A program made the translations under genes and the position numbers. A DNA stretch of 64,000 bases from Vibrio coralliirubri (lineage in GTDB: Bacteria > Pseudomonadota > Gammaproteobacteria > Enterobacterales > Vibrionaceae): positions 2,108,001 to 2,172,000 of the forward strand of contig NZ_AP025470.1 in the NCBI RefSeq assembly GCF_024347375.1. Reading direction: 5' to 3'. The notes under the pieces were generated by a model. That model searched no databases, had not been told where the DNA came from, and worked only from the letters and a program-made list of their open reading frames with translations. Below are positions 1 to 8,391 of the stretch, in pieces. Each line of letters opens with the position of its first letter. Positions within the stretch are counted from its first letter, which is position 1.

Positions 1-648
1 GGCGAAGGCTATGGCTACTTGGTGGTACCCAAAGAGTTAAAGGGCAATGCGCCTGTTGTATTGGTCATTCATGAAAATAGAGGCTTAAACCCATACATAA
101 AGGATGTGGCAAGACGACTCGCTGCGGCGGGTTTTATTGCGTTTGCACCTGATGCACTCTATTCGCTTGGTGGGTATCCAGGTAATGACGACCAAGGTCG
201 AACAATGCAGAAGTCGCTATCACGAGAGAAAATCGAAGAAGACTTTATCGCTGCTGCAAACTTCTTGAAATCCCATGAAAAAAGTAACGGCAAGCTAGGC
301 GCAGTCGGTTTCTGCTTCGGTGGCTACATCGTGAATATGTTGGCGGCTGTCATGCCAGAACAACTCGATGCGGGCGTTCCCTTTTATGGTACTCCTGCCG
401 CACCAGATTTGAGAAAGAACGTAAAAGGCCCCTTGCTGATCCAATTTGCAGGAATCGATAAACGCGTGAACGCAACTTGGCCAGACTATGAAGCCGAACT
501 CAAAGAGAACGAAGCAGACTACACAGCTTACATCTATGACGGCGTGAACCATGGCTTCCATAACGATTCAACTGGCCGCTATGCTGAAGAAGAAGCAGAG
601 TTAGCTTGGAAACGTACACTTGAGTTCTTTAACCAAAAGCTTTCTTAA
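1..648 (+). CDS. Dienelactone hydrolase family protein (5' end outside window)
   Basis: The reading frame is open from base 1 (GEGYGYL before the first possible start TTG at 19), so the gene begins upstream of the window. The visible 215 residues form an alpha/beta hydrolase of the dienelactone hydrolase family. Counting from the TTG codon, the nucleophile is the Cys in GFCFGG (about residue 99), with Asp in AGIDKRV (about 147) and His in GVNHGFH (about 178) completing a Cys-Asp-His triad. The family hydrolyses dienelactone-like or other small esters; the real substrate here is unknown. It is followed by a clear terminator at 808-845. Confidence 0.85.
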   Translation, partial: GEGYGYLVVPKELKGNAPVVLVIHENRGLNPYIKDVARRLAAAGFIAFAPDALYSLGGYPGNDDQGRTMQKSLSREKIEEDFIAAANFLKSHEKSNGKLGAVGFCFGGYIVNMLAAVMPEQLDAGVPFYGTPAAPDLRKNVKGPLLIQFAGIDKRVNATWPDYEAELKENEADYTAYIYDGVNHGFHNDSTGRYAEEEAELAWKRTLEFFNQKLS

Positions 649-729
649 TAGGCAATAGAGTAATTTGATCTGTTGTGGAATCTAAATTTACATTGTGCAG
701 TTATCTGGAAGGTGTTACTAATTTGTCCT

Positions 730-806
730 ATGAACAGAATTGACGTAAATGCAAAAACCACCACTACCACCATGAGGTTACTCAGGGGGTAGGCTTTTGC
801 GTCGTC
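730..806 (+). promoter_or_regulatory. Possible Thr-rich leader peptide / attenuator-like region
   Basis: A 20-codon reading frame at 730-792 encodes MNRIDVNAK, then five consecutive Thr codons, then MRLLRG and a TAG stop. Its end (CTCAGGGG, about 781-788) can pair with CCTCTGAG at 813-820, which is the 5' arm of the downstream terminator, so two mutually exclusive hairpins are possible, as in amino-acid attenuators. Against it: there is no good Shine-Dalgarno at the ATG (an in-frame GTG at 712 is the alternative) and no threonine-biosynthesis gene follows. Functional assignment is inference. Confidence 0.3.
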
Positions 807-807
807 A

Positions 808-845
808 AAAAACCTCTGAGTGAGTCATCGCCAGAGGTTTTTTTG
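808..845 (+). terminator. Rho-independent terminator
   Basis: AACCTCTG at 811-818 pairs with CAGAGGTT at 832-839 and is followed by a T run (to about 844). It lies between the dienelactone hydrolase gene and the gene at 960. It could end the former or be the regulated terminator of the leader region just upstream. Confidence 0.8.
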
Positions 846-959
846 TATCTAGGCTTTGTATTTCACTCAGAACAAATAAGAGATGTTCGTTCTACGCGAA
901 TTAAATTGAACTTCAGCTATTAATTATAGATAGAAGTGATAACTCAGTTAGGAGAAGAA

Positions 960-1871
960 ATGCAACCTAAAGATAATAAAGAGCAAGTAAGCCGAGTTTC
1001 ATCTCAGTTTGAAGAAACTGCTGTAATACCTGGCTCGGCACAAATAACACCGATTCTTGTTTATGGTAAGCGTCGTATTAAAAAAGAAAAACTTGGTGAA
1101 TTTAATAGTGCATTTCAAGCTTTCTCCAAATCAGCTTACGAAGAAAACCCAGACATAAAAGCAATCTTTGCCTTTCCTGATAAAGAAGATCCTTTGGCAT
1201 ACTGGCATATTTTATGGATACGAAGTGCCCGAGCGTTTAACGATTACTTGTCTCGCCCTACTCAAGGAGAACCCTTGTGGGATACGTATGATTTCTCATC
1301 TGAAAGCCCAGACACTTTAGCTGTGTATGGCGGGTGGGATGAAGAGACAAGAACGAAAACTAAAGCTGTTTCAGGCGTTCGCTACGAATTTAAGAATAGT
1401 ATTGCAGGCTTCATGAAACCTGATGGCGGTAGAGAAGAAGGTCCTCCGTTATTTGGGTTTACTACGCGTTGTGTAAAACCTGGCCGAATACAGAATCTAG
1501 GCACTTCATTCCAGACCGTATGTGACATGTGGTTCCAAAAGATTCCAGGTATCTTGATGGCTGCTGTCTTCCCAGATGAAAACACACCTAATTTGGTTCA
1601 CGACTTGAGAATATTTGCCAACCATAGCTCTTACTTAGCGCATGTCGACAAGTCTGACAATTTGCTAACGGAAGCAATGGCAGTGTGGTTTGAAAATTAC
1701 GATACCAGTATCCCATTTTCAGGACAACTTTATGCCGCGAACACAAAAGATGAAGCTCTGCATACAAGTTCGATTAAATCGAGTTCCACGCCCAGAGCCC
1801 AGCTTGAGACATTCCATTTTGGCGAAGATGGTATGTTGGGGCAAATGGCGAATATGACTCGGAATGACTAA
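960..1871 (+). CDS. Two-domain ABM-like (ferredoxin-like fold) protein
   Basis: The protein is 303 residues from the ATG at 960, chosen over a GTG at 936 because AGGAGA at 950-955 is ideally placed for it. Two similar halves are visible: the first holds the stretch from ITPILVYG to FNDYLSR, the second begins near [10 protein letters not shown] and includes [15 protein letters not shown]. Both look like the dimeric alpha-beta barrel fold of antibiotic-biosynthesis-monooxygenase (ABM) domains in tandem. No signal peptide or cofactor motif is seen. No function can be assigned. It is a single gene, downstream of the leader/terminator region at 730-845. Confidence 0.7.
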   Translation: MQPKDNKEQVSRVSSQFEETAVIPGSAQITPILVYGKRRIKKEKLGEFNSAFQAFSKSAYEENPDIKAIFAFPDKEDPLAYWHILWIRSARAFNDYLSRPTQGEPLWDTYDFSSESPDTLAVYGGWDEETRTKTKAVSGVRYEFKNSIAGFMKPDGGREEGPPLFGFTTRCVKPGRIQNLGTSFQTVCDMWFQKIPGILMAAVFPDENTPNLVHDLRIFANHSSYLAHVDKSDNLLTEAMAVWFENYDTSIPFSGQLYAANTKDEALHTSSIKSSSTPRAQLETFHFGEDGMLGQMANMTRND

Positions 1872-1932
1872 CAACGGACTCAGTATCTATCGAGTTACTC
1901 TAGTTCATAAAGGCCTAGGCAACAAATATAAG

Positions 1933-2597
1933 CTAGAAACTACTATAAGAATGTGGAACGCGATTTTCTTCATCCCAACCCGATAACTCAATATTGATCA
2001 ATGATTTGCGCTTCTCATTGCACAGTGAAGCGATATTGATGATAGGCAACTGGCTGCGAAACTGCGCGGTGAGTATCACCTTTTTACTTTCACTAAGGCT
2101 GCTTCGACATTGCGCCAAAATCGCCTCAGTATCTAGCTGGTGTGCGTTCTCGATAATTTGGATATCAGCGTTTTCTTGATAGCAATCTATCAGCCAAGAT
2201 ACAGCAGGCTCTTCGATGCTGGTGAGCACGATAACATCTTTTGTTGTGACCAATTCTTTGAGTTCAGATAGTTTGAGTTCAGTTTCCATAATTAGGGCGT
2301 GTTGATCTTTCGAGCTGATTTTTGCAGCGAGTTGCTGGGTATTTATACAAGGCAGAGGCATCGATGTGTAGCTAGCCTACATGAGAAGCCGATAACGTAG
2401 TAGAAATGACCAGCAAACGCTGCCCGAAGGGTTCGAGCTGGGCGCCCCCGCAAAAAGCGTTTTACTCTTTGTTGAGGGAGATTTGCTTAGAATGACTAGG
2501 CTACTTCTCCCTCGCCGCGATTAAAACGCTTTTATCTCGAACAAAATTTAACCGCGAAAGGTCAACACGCCCTAATCTCATTCAGCTGCAAATACAT
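1933..2597 (-). pseudogene. Small hypothetical gene whose 5' end is split by a MITE-like element
   Basis: The 3' part (2289 down to 1933, 118 codons beginning METELKLSELKEL) is open but has no ribosome-binding site. Its natural 5' end seems to lie beyond the inserted element: ATG at 2597-2595 overlaps the stop of the patatin-like gene (TAATG) and encodes MYLQLNE before the element. Removing 2293-2574 plus one AT copy joins them in frame as MYLQLNEIMETELKLSEL, giving about 126 residues translationally coupled to the phospholipase gene. An ATG inside the element (2361) now opens a 142-codon hybrid frame that might still be translated. The protein family is not recognised. The reconstruction is inference from sequence. 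Confidence 0.6.
2293..2574. mobile_element. MITE-like element, 282 bp, no coding capacity
   Basis: The ends are near-perfect inverted repeats of about 20 bp beginning TAGGGCGTGTTGA (one mismatch), and the copies of AT at 2291-2292 and 2575-2576 fit a short target duplication (TAAT on both sides is an equivalent reading). The interior has no transposase gene. It interrupts the start of the small gene downstream of the patatin-like phospholipase gene. Size, inverted ends and lack of a transposase are what a non-autonomous miniature element shows; the parental IS is not visible here. Confidence 0.7.
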
Positions 2598-3469
2598 TAA
2601 AGTCGGTTGCCCAGTTTAGCCTGTGCCAAATGATAGCCTCTGTCTATCATCTCTTTTGAGCGTTCAAACTCCAACGTACCACAGGCATTACGTGGCACCT
2701 CAAGGGTAATATCGGCAGGATAAGCAGCGAGTTTCTGGCGAGCGATAGTCGACTGCATCGCATCAAACGCTTGGTTGGCAATGTCGTAAGCTGCAAAGTT
2801 GAAGCTCATTTTACTTTTGACGTTATTGCCTAGGTTATCGATAAAGTGAGCAACCTTATCGTGCAGGTTACTCTCTTTTGTAGGCAGGGAAACTGGTGTC
2901 ACTTCTTGTTTAAGCAGTTCAGGTTCGCCACCTAAGTTCACAGCTATTGTGACGTCTGTGTTGTCGCCAAAGGTTGGAGCAATCGGTACAGGATTAAGCA
3001 CTCCCCCATCAATCAACTCTTCACCATTGATGACATGAGGTGTGAAGAACAGTGGCAGAGAGATAGAAGCGCGAATGGCATCAAACAGAGAACCGGACTT
3101 CAGCCAAACCTCTTTTTCTTCAGCGACATTAGCAGCAACGGCGGTATAAGGAATAGGCAGATCTTCAATAGCAATCTCACCGATCAGTTGACGCAGTGAG
3201 TCTATGATTTTGTCCCCTTTGAACATGCCACTCGATTGCCATGAAAAGTCCAACAACATCGTCATATCAGACTGGTCGATACTAGTGATCCACTCTTCAA
3301 ATTCATCCAACTTGCCCGCAGCGTAAACACCGCCGATAAGCGCGCCAATTGAACAGCCAGAGATGGATTTGATCTGATAGCCATGCTCAATTAACCAACG
3401 GATCACTCCAACGTGAACCAAGCCTCTTGCGCCACCACTACCGAGTACCAATGAGATCGTTTTTGCCAT
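2597..3469 (-). CDS. rssA: Patatin-like phospholipase, RssA-like
   Basis: The 290-residue protein has the full patatin lipase signature: oxyanion-hole glycines in GSGGARG (10-16), nucleophile Ser40 in GCSIG, and catalytic Asp154 in IDGG. Patatin-like proteins hydrolyse acyl ester bonds of lipids with a Ser-Asp dyad. Length and local sequence (GMFKGDKI, VNGEELIDGG-like segment) fit the RssA/NTE group of bacterial cytoplasmic members. There is no signal peptide. Its stop codon overlaps the probable original start of the small gene now split by the MITE-like element, so the two were probably one operon. Confidence 0.85.
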   Translation of the reverse strand: MAKTISLVLGSGGARGLVHVGVIRWLIEHGYQIKSISGCSIGALIGGVYAAGKLDEFEEWITSIDQSDMTMLLDFSWQSSGMFKGDKIIDSLRQLIGEIAIEDLPIPYTAVAANVAEEKEVWLKSGSLFDAIRASISLPLFFTPHVINGEELIDGGVLNPVPIAPTFGDNTDVTIAVNLGGEPELLKQEVTPVSLPTKESNLHDKVAHFIDNLGNNVKSKMSFNFAAYDIANQAFDAMQSTIARQKLAAYPADITLEVPRNACGTLEFERSKEMIDRGYHLAQAKLGNRL

Positions 3470-3505
3470 CGTATCAATCCTTTAATTCATTAGCTCTTCA
3501 AAGCT

Positions 3506-3706
3506 TTAGGCAAAAATTATATCACCTCGTATAACTGTACGCAGTGTAATGCTTTGCAAAGGCTTAAAGTCGCTGGTGAACATCTTCATTTTGGGATAGT
3601 AAAAATTATCTTCTAGCGTATACCTTGGTCTCAGACGACTGAACAACGTTGAAGGGTGTTTCAGCATCCACCCTCCAAAACGCCAGAAAGCACTGATTGG
3701 TGGACG
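3506..3706 (-). pseudogene. Possible coding relic without start codon
   Basis: A 66-codon open frame bounded by stops reads like protein (FWRFGGWMLKHPSTLFSRLR, then YTLEDNFYYPKMK) but has no ATG, GTG with ribosome-binding site, or intact domain. It may be the 3' end of a decayed gene. The rest of the 535-base interval 3470-4004 shows nothing I recognise beyond AT-rich promoter-like sequence just before 4005. Confidence 0.25.
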
Positions 3707-4004
3707 TTATCTGCCGCTTTAGCACCAAGCATTTCTTGTTGGATATTCGTTTATTACCAATAAAGCTCATCACCTACAAATAAACAGACACATACTCTCT
3801 ACCGAGTCTAATACAAGTCGGCTTGCTCTACGACTAATGTCTAACCGACTGAGTCTATTTGTTTTTTTTGGTTTGGTATAAGGTACTAACAACTAAATGT
3901 TAATGAATCTTTAATTATAAGTTGACGCATTGTTTGCACTTCTGCGTGAGTAAACAACGTTTGTTGGAATAACACACCTAAGAGTGTGAACGAAAGGAAT
4001 CAAA

Positions 4005-5513
4005 ATGAGCACTACTTTAGAGTCCGCACATATACAAACAGAGAAGCCTCAAGCCAATGAGGATGAACTCACCTATGAACAACAACATAAACCAAGCTCA
4101 GAGTTTGAATCCCGAGAACAGTATCTAGAACACGAATTGCAAATCATGTCGCCTAAGCGCTGGCGTCCAAATTTGCCGTTTAAAGATTATCGATTTGAGA
4201 TAGAAGACACCATCCCAGCGATGGCAGCGACCATTGGTAAAGTGGTTATGGTGGGCGCGATTGCAGCCACCTTTGCTGGTGCTCTCGGGTTAAATGAAGA
4301 TTTTATTCTAGAAAACGTCCGTTATGAACTCCTCATCGCCTCTGTTTTCATCATCCTTTTCTCTGGTTTTCTATTGCCGACTGCAAACCTCGCAGGGACA
4401 CACGGCCCACTTATCCCATTGATTCCGATTGTGGTTGCAGCAGGTGGACACCCGATGGCGTTTGGCCTGTTGATTGGCGCTTTTGGCTTACTCTTAGCCA
4501 TCAGTAAAGGTGGCAGTATGTTAGCCAACCTCACCAGTAAAGGCGTTTGTGGTGGCTTGTTACTCTACCTTGGCTTTGTGGGAACCGCTTCTCAAGTGAA
4601 AAAGCTATTCGCTTGGGCTGAAGGAATCGGCATGAGCCACATCGCTTTTGTTGTGATCTTTTGCACCATTATTCTGTACGCGCTATTGGAGCACTTCCGT
4701 AAGCGTTGGTTAGCGGTACCTCTTAGCTGCTTGCTGGGTGGTACGATTGCATTTGCCATGGGTGCCCCATTCGCTTTCCACACTGAGCCAGGCTTACCTA
4801 ACATGAACCCTATGTATTGGTGGGGAGAAGATACAGGTTGGATGCTAGGTCTACCGACGATTGAGCACTTCATGGTGGTATTGCCGTTTGCAATTTTGGC
4901 TGTCGCTATGTGGTCGCCAGATTTCTTAGGGCATCAAGTATTCCAAAAGATCAGCTACCCAGAGCGTACTGAAAAAGTACACATGAACATTGACGACACC
5001 ATGACTACAGCGTCTATTCGTCAAACGTTTGGTTCTCTACTTGGTGGCACTAACTTTACGTCTTCATGGGGTACTTACATCGTACCAGCGGCGATTGCTA
5101 AACGCCCTATTCCTGCGGGCGCTTTGCTAACGGCTCTGTTTTGTATCATCGCCGCGGTTTGGGGTTACCCGATGGATTTAGCTATCTGGCAACCTGTACT
5201 GTGTGTCGCGCTGATTGTTGGGGTATTTGTGCCATTGCTAGAAGCAGGAATGGAAATGACGCGTGAAGGAAAAACCACACAGTCGGCAGCGATTGTTGTA
5301 TTTTCTTCAGCGCTCGTTAACCCTGCATTTGGTTGGGCTCTCACTATGCTGTTGGACAACTTAGGTTTAGTTGGTTGTAAAGAACGTAGTAGCGAACTGA
5401 GCAAGATGAGCCGTTGGGTATTGCCAGGCATTATGTTTATTGTACTAACAAGTGTCATGGCGTTGGTTGGCCTTCTACCAGGGATTCCAGCGATTATCCC
5501 AAGCTTTCGTTAA
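4005..5513 (+). CDS. DUF3360 family multi-pass membrane protein (permease-like)
   Basis: The 502-residue protein starts at ATG 4005 with GAAAGGA just upstream. After a hydrophilic 80-residue N-terminus (PKRWRPNLPFKDYRFEIED) there are about a dozen hydrophobic segments, among them GKVVMVGAIAATFAGAL and LLLYLGFVG, and conserved-looking motifs TANLAGTHGPLIPLIPIV, PGLPNMNPMYWWGEDTGW and WSPDFLGHQVF. This is the DUF3360 family, common in vibrios and distantly like NCS2/SulP-type anion or nucleobase permeases. The substrate is unknown. The gene stands alone and is followed by a strong terminator. Confidence 0.8.
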   Translation: MSTTLESAHIQTEKPQANEDELTYEQQHKPSSEFESREQYLEHELQIMSPKRWRPNLPFKDYRFEIEDTIPAMAATIGKVVMVGAIAATFAGALGLNEDFILENVRYELLIASVFIILFSGFLLPTANLAGTHGPLIPLIPIVVAAGGHPMAFGLLIGAFGLLLAISKGGSMLANLTSKGVCGGLLLYLGFVGTASQVKKLFAWAEGIGMSHIAFVVIFCTIILYALLEHFRKRWLAVPLSCLLGGTIAFAMGAPFAFHTEPGLPNMNPMYWWGEDTGWMLGLPTIEHFMVVLPFAILAVAMWSPDFLGHQVFQKISYPERTEKVHMNIDDTMTTASIRQTFGSLLGGTNFTSSWGTYIVPAAIAKRPIPAGALLTALFCIIAAVWGYPMDLAIWQPVLCVALIVGVFVPLLEAGMEMTREGKTTQSAAIVVFSSALVNPAFGWALTMLLDNLGLVGCKERSSELSKMSRWVLPGIMFIVLTSVMALVGLLPGIPAIIPSFR

Positions 5514-5546
5514 GCTAGATTAATCGTTAACTTCGATAGAAATACA

Positions 5547-5577
5547 AAGGCCTCGTACATGCGAGGCCTTAGTTTTT
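5547..5577 (+). terminator. Rho-independent terminator
   Basis: AAGGCCTCG and CGAGGCCTT form a 9-bp stem with a short loop, followed by AGTTTTT. The same AAGGCC..GGCCTT core recurs at 7047-7070 and 13319-13342. Confidence 0.85.
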
Positions 5578-5610
5578 CTATCAAGGGTTAATAGCCCTAC
5601 TTCACTGGCT

Positions 5611-5949
5611 TTAATTCATTCGGGTAATGAAGGTTTGCTCGTCATCGACAAAAGCCACGTAATCGCCGTGATAGATGAAAACACGCCCTCTGCCCTCAAC
5701 GATACACGCCAGTTGTGGGTTCAAATCTTCTTCAAGATCCTTACTTTGGTAGGTGCCAGTATCAGTGATGACGCCACGGAGTGTAGGCAAAAACCCACAG
5801 CTGCGCTTAGCTTGATCAATCAGGCTTAATTCACTGCTAATAGAAAAGTAAGACGGGATAGGACCAGCATCTTCGATAAACATCGGTTTCAGTTCTTCAA
5901 AAGCTGTAATCACCAGCCAGTCGATGCCGTTCACATGATGGATAAACAT
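5611..5949 (-). CDS. Hypothetical protein, 112 aa
   Basis: I do not recognise the family. The protein is acidic and soluble, with no signal peptide or membrane segment; it begins MFIHHVNGIDWLVI and contains CGFLPTLRGVITDTG and a C-terminal RVFIYHGDYVAFVDDEQ strand-rich part. It converges on the DUF3360 gene, sharing the intergenic terminator region. The coding frame has normal Vibrio codon use, so it is probably a real small cytoplasmic protein. No Shine-Dalgarno of good quality lies in front of the ATG. Confidence 0.55.
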   Translation of the reverse strand: MFIHHVNGIDWLVITAFEELKPMFIEDAGPIPSYFSISSELSLIDQAKRSCGFLPTLRGVITDTGTYQSKDLEEDLNPQLACIVEGRGRVFIYHGDYVAFVDDEQTFITRMN

Positions 5950-6098
5950 TGTTTATAAATACCTAGATTCTCGATAGTTCTGATGCGGGGATTCTATCAC
6001 TATCAAGTGTAGAACGTGGGAGAAATTGAGTTTTGCTCGGAACACAAGAAGGCCCCGCAATCGCGAGCCCTCAGTGTTCTATCGAACCGTTACCCCTA

Positions 6099-6182
6099 TC
6101 CTTTAACAACGACAGCACCCTACTCGTACTTCACTGACTTCACCGCTTTCGTCACGTTGTATTGAACGGTTCTAGCATCAAA
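6099..6182 (-). pseudogene. Relic A: 3' end of an alpha/beta hydrolase gene (frameshifted)
   Basis: On the minus strand the sequence matches, with a shift, the 3' end seen in relic B at 6383-6568: GCTAGAACCGTTCAATACAA aligns with the part of relic B coding for LEQSDQFNP. The frame is broken, ending TKAVKSVKYE. It is followed (6045-6080) by an imperfect AAGGCCCCG..terminator-like sequence. The same 28-bp segment (GTTGTATTGAACGG...) is repeated beside the second inverted-repeat element at about 8698-8725. Confidence 0.4.
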
Positions 6183-6365
6183 ATCCCCCTCTAGCTCCCC
6201 CTCAAATGGTGTTCTCCGATCTCTTTAGATTACCGTTCGAGGGGGAGAACATTCTTTGGTGCTGGACATATAGCCACATTGGCAACGAGCGGTATTCAGT
6301 TCCTCCCCTTTCCCGTTGCCAACAAGAGACTGGAGATGTAAACCAAGGGGAGGTTAGGAGGGGAT
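6183..6365. repeat. 183-bp inverted-repeat element, copy 1
   Basis: The ends are imperfect inverted repeats (ATCCCCCTCTAGCTCCCCCT and, read inward from the other end, ATCCCCTCCTAACCTCCCCT). A second copy of the same length and orientation lies at 8726-8908. Internally there are further C-rich/G-rich complementary stretches, so the RNA or single strand would fold strongly. There is no gene inside. It resembles a MITE or a repetitive extragenic element. Confidence 0.7.
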
Positions 6366-6382
6366 TGACACGTGCAACTACC

Positions 6383-6568
6383 CTATTTCACCAGCTTCAA
6401 AGCTTTCATCAACGTTGGATTGAACTGGTCTGATTGCTCTAGCTTTGGGAAGTGGCTTGCCCCTTCAATATAGAAAACACTGCAAACCCTGATGTATTTC
6501 TTGTTCACTTCCGAGTCCGTCAACGTCAAAATATTCTTGCTAAAAAGGTAGAAAAGTTTATAGTATTT
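6383..6568 (-). pseudogene. Relic B: C-terminal fragment of an alpha/beta hydrolase
   Basis: A 61-codon open frame without a start codon ends in FYIEGASHFPKLEQSDQF and TLMKALKLVK. The segment EGASHFPKLEQ is the typical catalytic-His region near the end of alpha/beta hydrolases. Everything upstream of it is missing; a small intact gene (6591) begins just beyond. It lies 18 bases from copy 1 of the 183-bp repeat. It is the best preserved of three 3'-end relics in this region (others at 6099-6182 and 7100-7175). Confidence 0.5.
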
Positions 6569-6590
6569 TTAGCTAAACTTGAGAATCAAT

Positions 6591-6848
6591 ATGTCATTAC
6601 AGAAAAAACAATCCAAAGTATCACTGAACATTAAAATTTCATCAGACTTAGATGTTCGTCTTAAACGAGCTAGAAAAGCAGCACGTGAACAGGGGTTGAT
6701 GTTCAACGTATCTCAAGAAGTTGAAAAGTTTCTTGAGAAGGAAATAAAGAAAGTTGAACGCCAGCTATCAATCGATGAAGAGATTAAGAATAACCTCGAG
6801 GATCTTGGTGGGCTTAATATAGATAAAATGATGAAATCAATGGATTAA
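6591..6848 (+). CDS. Small basic protein, ribbon-helix-helix-like N-terminus
   Basis: The 85-residue protein starts at ATG 6591 (MSLQKKQSK; an upstream ATG at 6579 is less likely). The N-terminal part KVSLNIKISSDLDVRLKRAR has the strand-then-two-helices pattern of ribbon-helix-helix DNA-binding proteins, and FNVSQEVEKFLEKEIKKVERQL is a long charged helix. The tail is acidic (IDEEIKNNLEDLGG). Antitoxin- or plasmid-maintenance-like regulators look like this, but no toxin gene is adjacent: the next gene encodes a 40-residue membrane peptide. The fold assignment is inference. Confidence 0.6.
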   Translation: MSLQKKQSKVSLNIKISSDLDVRLKRARKAAREQGLMFNVSQEVEKFLEKEIKKVERQLSIDEEIKNNLEDLGGLNIDKMMKSMD

Positions 6849-6876
6849 TCAAAAACAACAAAGCGTGGAGATAATT

Positions 6877-6999
6877 ATGGGCACAATAATCGGACTGTTA
6901 ATTTTAGCCGGCATCACTGTATTCCTAAAGCGTCAAACGGGACTTCATTTGCATGAGTGGATTGCAAAGAAATATAAAGACTCCCAAGACAAAAAATAA
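6877..6999 (+). CDS. 40-residue single-pass membrane peptide
   Basis: The ATG at 6877 is preceded by GTGGAG with good spacing. The peptide begins MGTIIGLLILAGITVFLKR, one hydrophobic helix of about 16 residues, and ends in a basic tail (HEWIAKKYKDSQDKK). It lies 28 bases after the RHH-like gene and probably shares its transcript. A terminator-like hairpin follows at 7047-7076. Short hydrophobic peptides next to a small regulator can be type I-like toxins, but nothing here proves that. Confidence 0.55.
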   Translation: MGTIIGLLILAGITVFLKRQTGLHLHEWIAKKYKDSQDKK

Positions 7000-7043
7000 T
7001 GGACTCTATCAGTTTGACAGGCTCCATCGATTTGACTTAAAAA

Positions 7044-7077
7044 ACTAAGGCCCCGTAATCGCTAGGCCTTGGTTTTA
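7044..7077. terminator. Bidirectional terminator-like hairpin
   Basis: AAGGCC at 7047-7052 pairs with GGCCTT at 7065-7070, with T runs on both strands (GGTTTT on plus; AGTTTTTT on minus). It could end the small-peptide gene at 6999. It belongs to the same family as the hairpins at 5547 and 13315. Confidence 0.55.
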
Positions 7078-7090
7078 TCTTCTAACGGCT

Positions 7091-7175
7091 ATAACTATCT
7101 TTTAATAACTACCGCACCCAACTTCACCGCTTTCATCAACGTTAGGTGAACTGCTTTGGTTACTCTAACAATAGG
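7091..7175 (-). pseudogene. Relic C: degenerate hydrolase 3' end
   Basis: The minus strand reads FPIVRVTKAVHLTLMKAVKLG followed by AVVIKR, a decayed version of the FPKLEQSDQFNPTLMKALK ending of relic B. Like relic A it is followed by an AGGCCCCG hairpin, suggesting that a terminator-plus-3'-end unit was duplicated and then eroded. It lies just past the end of the MFS gene. Confidence 0.35.
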
Positions 7176-7203
7176 AAATGACCAGTCAGATAAATGAGTG
7201 TCA

Positions 7204-8391
7204 CTATTGGTTCTGTAGCCTATCGAATCCATTAATCCGCTGATGAAGCTGTGTGCCCATAGTCAACGACACAAACAGGCTAATCAAAGCAATCACTGCT
7301 CCTGTAACAAACACCCATTGATAACCAGACATCCAGATAATTCCCAACAAAAAGGGTAGGAACACCGCTGCAATATGGTTGATGGTGAATGACAAACTCG
7401 CCGTTGAAGCCACTTCATCTTCCCTAATTGTCTTTTTAAAGTAAGTGTTTAAAGCTATCGCAAAGCTAAAAATGATACTGTCAATAACATACAGCGCCGC
7501 TGCCGCATAATGATCATCCACAAATGCGTAAGATAGGAACACCAACACTAACGCGGCATACTCAATGATCAAAGCGAGCCTCTCTCCTACTCGATCGATA
7601 AATCTCCCAACATAAGGTAGAGCAAGCGTCGCAGCTAAGCTGGAGACCATAAACAGAGCGGCCATCATCGCGATCGAATACTGAAATTTGGTCACCATCA
7701 GTAAGCCAGCAAATGCCACAAATATTTGTCTCCTTGCCCCACTCAAAAAGGTAAGAATGTAATAGGTCGTGTACTCTCGTCGGACAATGAGTTTGGTGTG
7801 TTGCTTCACCTCTGTGTGAGTATCTTGAAACGTGGCCAAGTAAACCGCCAGCCAGAAACATATTGCTCCACAAGTAAAGAAAATAGCCTTATCTGAAACA
7901 TCAAACAGATAGCTCGCGACCATAATACCTAGAAACGTCACCATCGAGAAAAAAGAGGCTGCAGAGCGAATCTTTCCCATTGATTCACTGAAGTTCTCAG
8001 TCGCTAGCAATTGTGTTGAGAGTGATTTGTTCACCGCTTCTAGATAATGGAAGCCAATAGAAATGATCGTCGTGCTGAAATAGAAGCCATAGATCGAAGG
8101 CAGATACCCCGTTACTGCAACACCTAGCCCTAATGTTGCAACCGACAATACCGCGACTCTTTGTTCTGACGCGATGAACAACAGAAACAAAACAGTAAAT
8201 GAAAGCAAGCCTGGGATTTCCCTAACACTCTGCAATACCCCAACATCAGCACCAGTCATACCAACAGTGTCGACAGCGAAGTTGTTCATCACAACTCGCC
8301 ATCCAGTATTCGCTATCACTGACGCAATAGCGATAATAACCAACATCGCAAATGAGCTTCGCGATGTTAAAAACCTAAGCCAAAGAGTCAT
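7204..8391 (-). CDS. Major facilitator superfamily transporter
   Basis: The 395-residue protein has about eleven to twelve hydrophobic segments in two halves separated by a hydrophilic loop (ATFQDTHTEVKQHTKLIVRREYT). The loop GRFIDRVGERLALI after the mid-helices fits the MFS cytoplasmic-loop motif (G-x-x-x-D-R-x-G-x-R). It should be an inner-membrane secondary transporter, but the substrate cannot be read from the sequence. The gene stands alone. No convincing Shine-Dalgarno was found before the ATG at 8391, so the start is moderately sure. Confidence 0.75.
   Translation of the reverse strand: MTLWLRFLTSRSSFAMLVIIAIASVIANTGWRVVMNNFAVDTVGMTGADVGVLQSVREIPGLLSFTVLFLLFIASEQRVAVLSVATLGLGVAVTGYLPSIYGFYFSTTIISIGFHYLEAVNKSLSTQLLATENFSESMGKIRSAASFFSMVTFLGIMVASYLFDVSDKAIFFTCGAICFWLAVYLATFQDTHTEVKQHTKLIVRREYTTYYILTFLSGARRQIFVAFAGLLMVTKFQYSIAMMAALFMVSSLAATLALPYVGRFIDRVGERLALIIEYAALVLVFLSYAFVDDHYAAAALYVIDSIIFSFAIALNTYFKKTIREDEVASTASLSFTINHIAAVFLPFLLGIIWMSGYQWVFVTGAVIALISLFVSLTMGTQLHQRINGFDRLQNQ

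Noticed and set aside
6206..6433. 75-codon plus-strand frame across the 183-bp inverted-repeat element
   Set aside because: It spans a repeated, non-coding element and a hydrolase relic on the other strand; no Shine-Dalgarno and no protein likeness.
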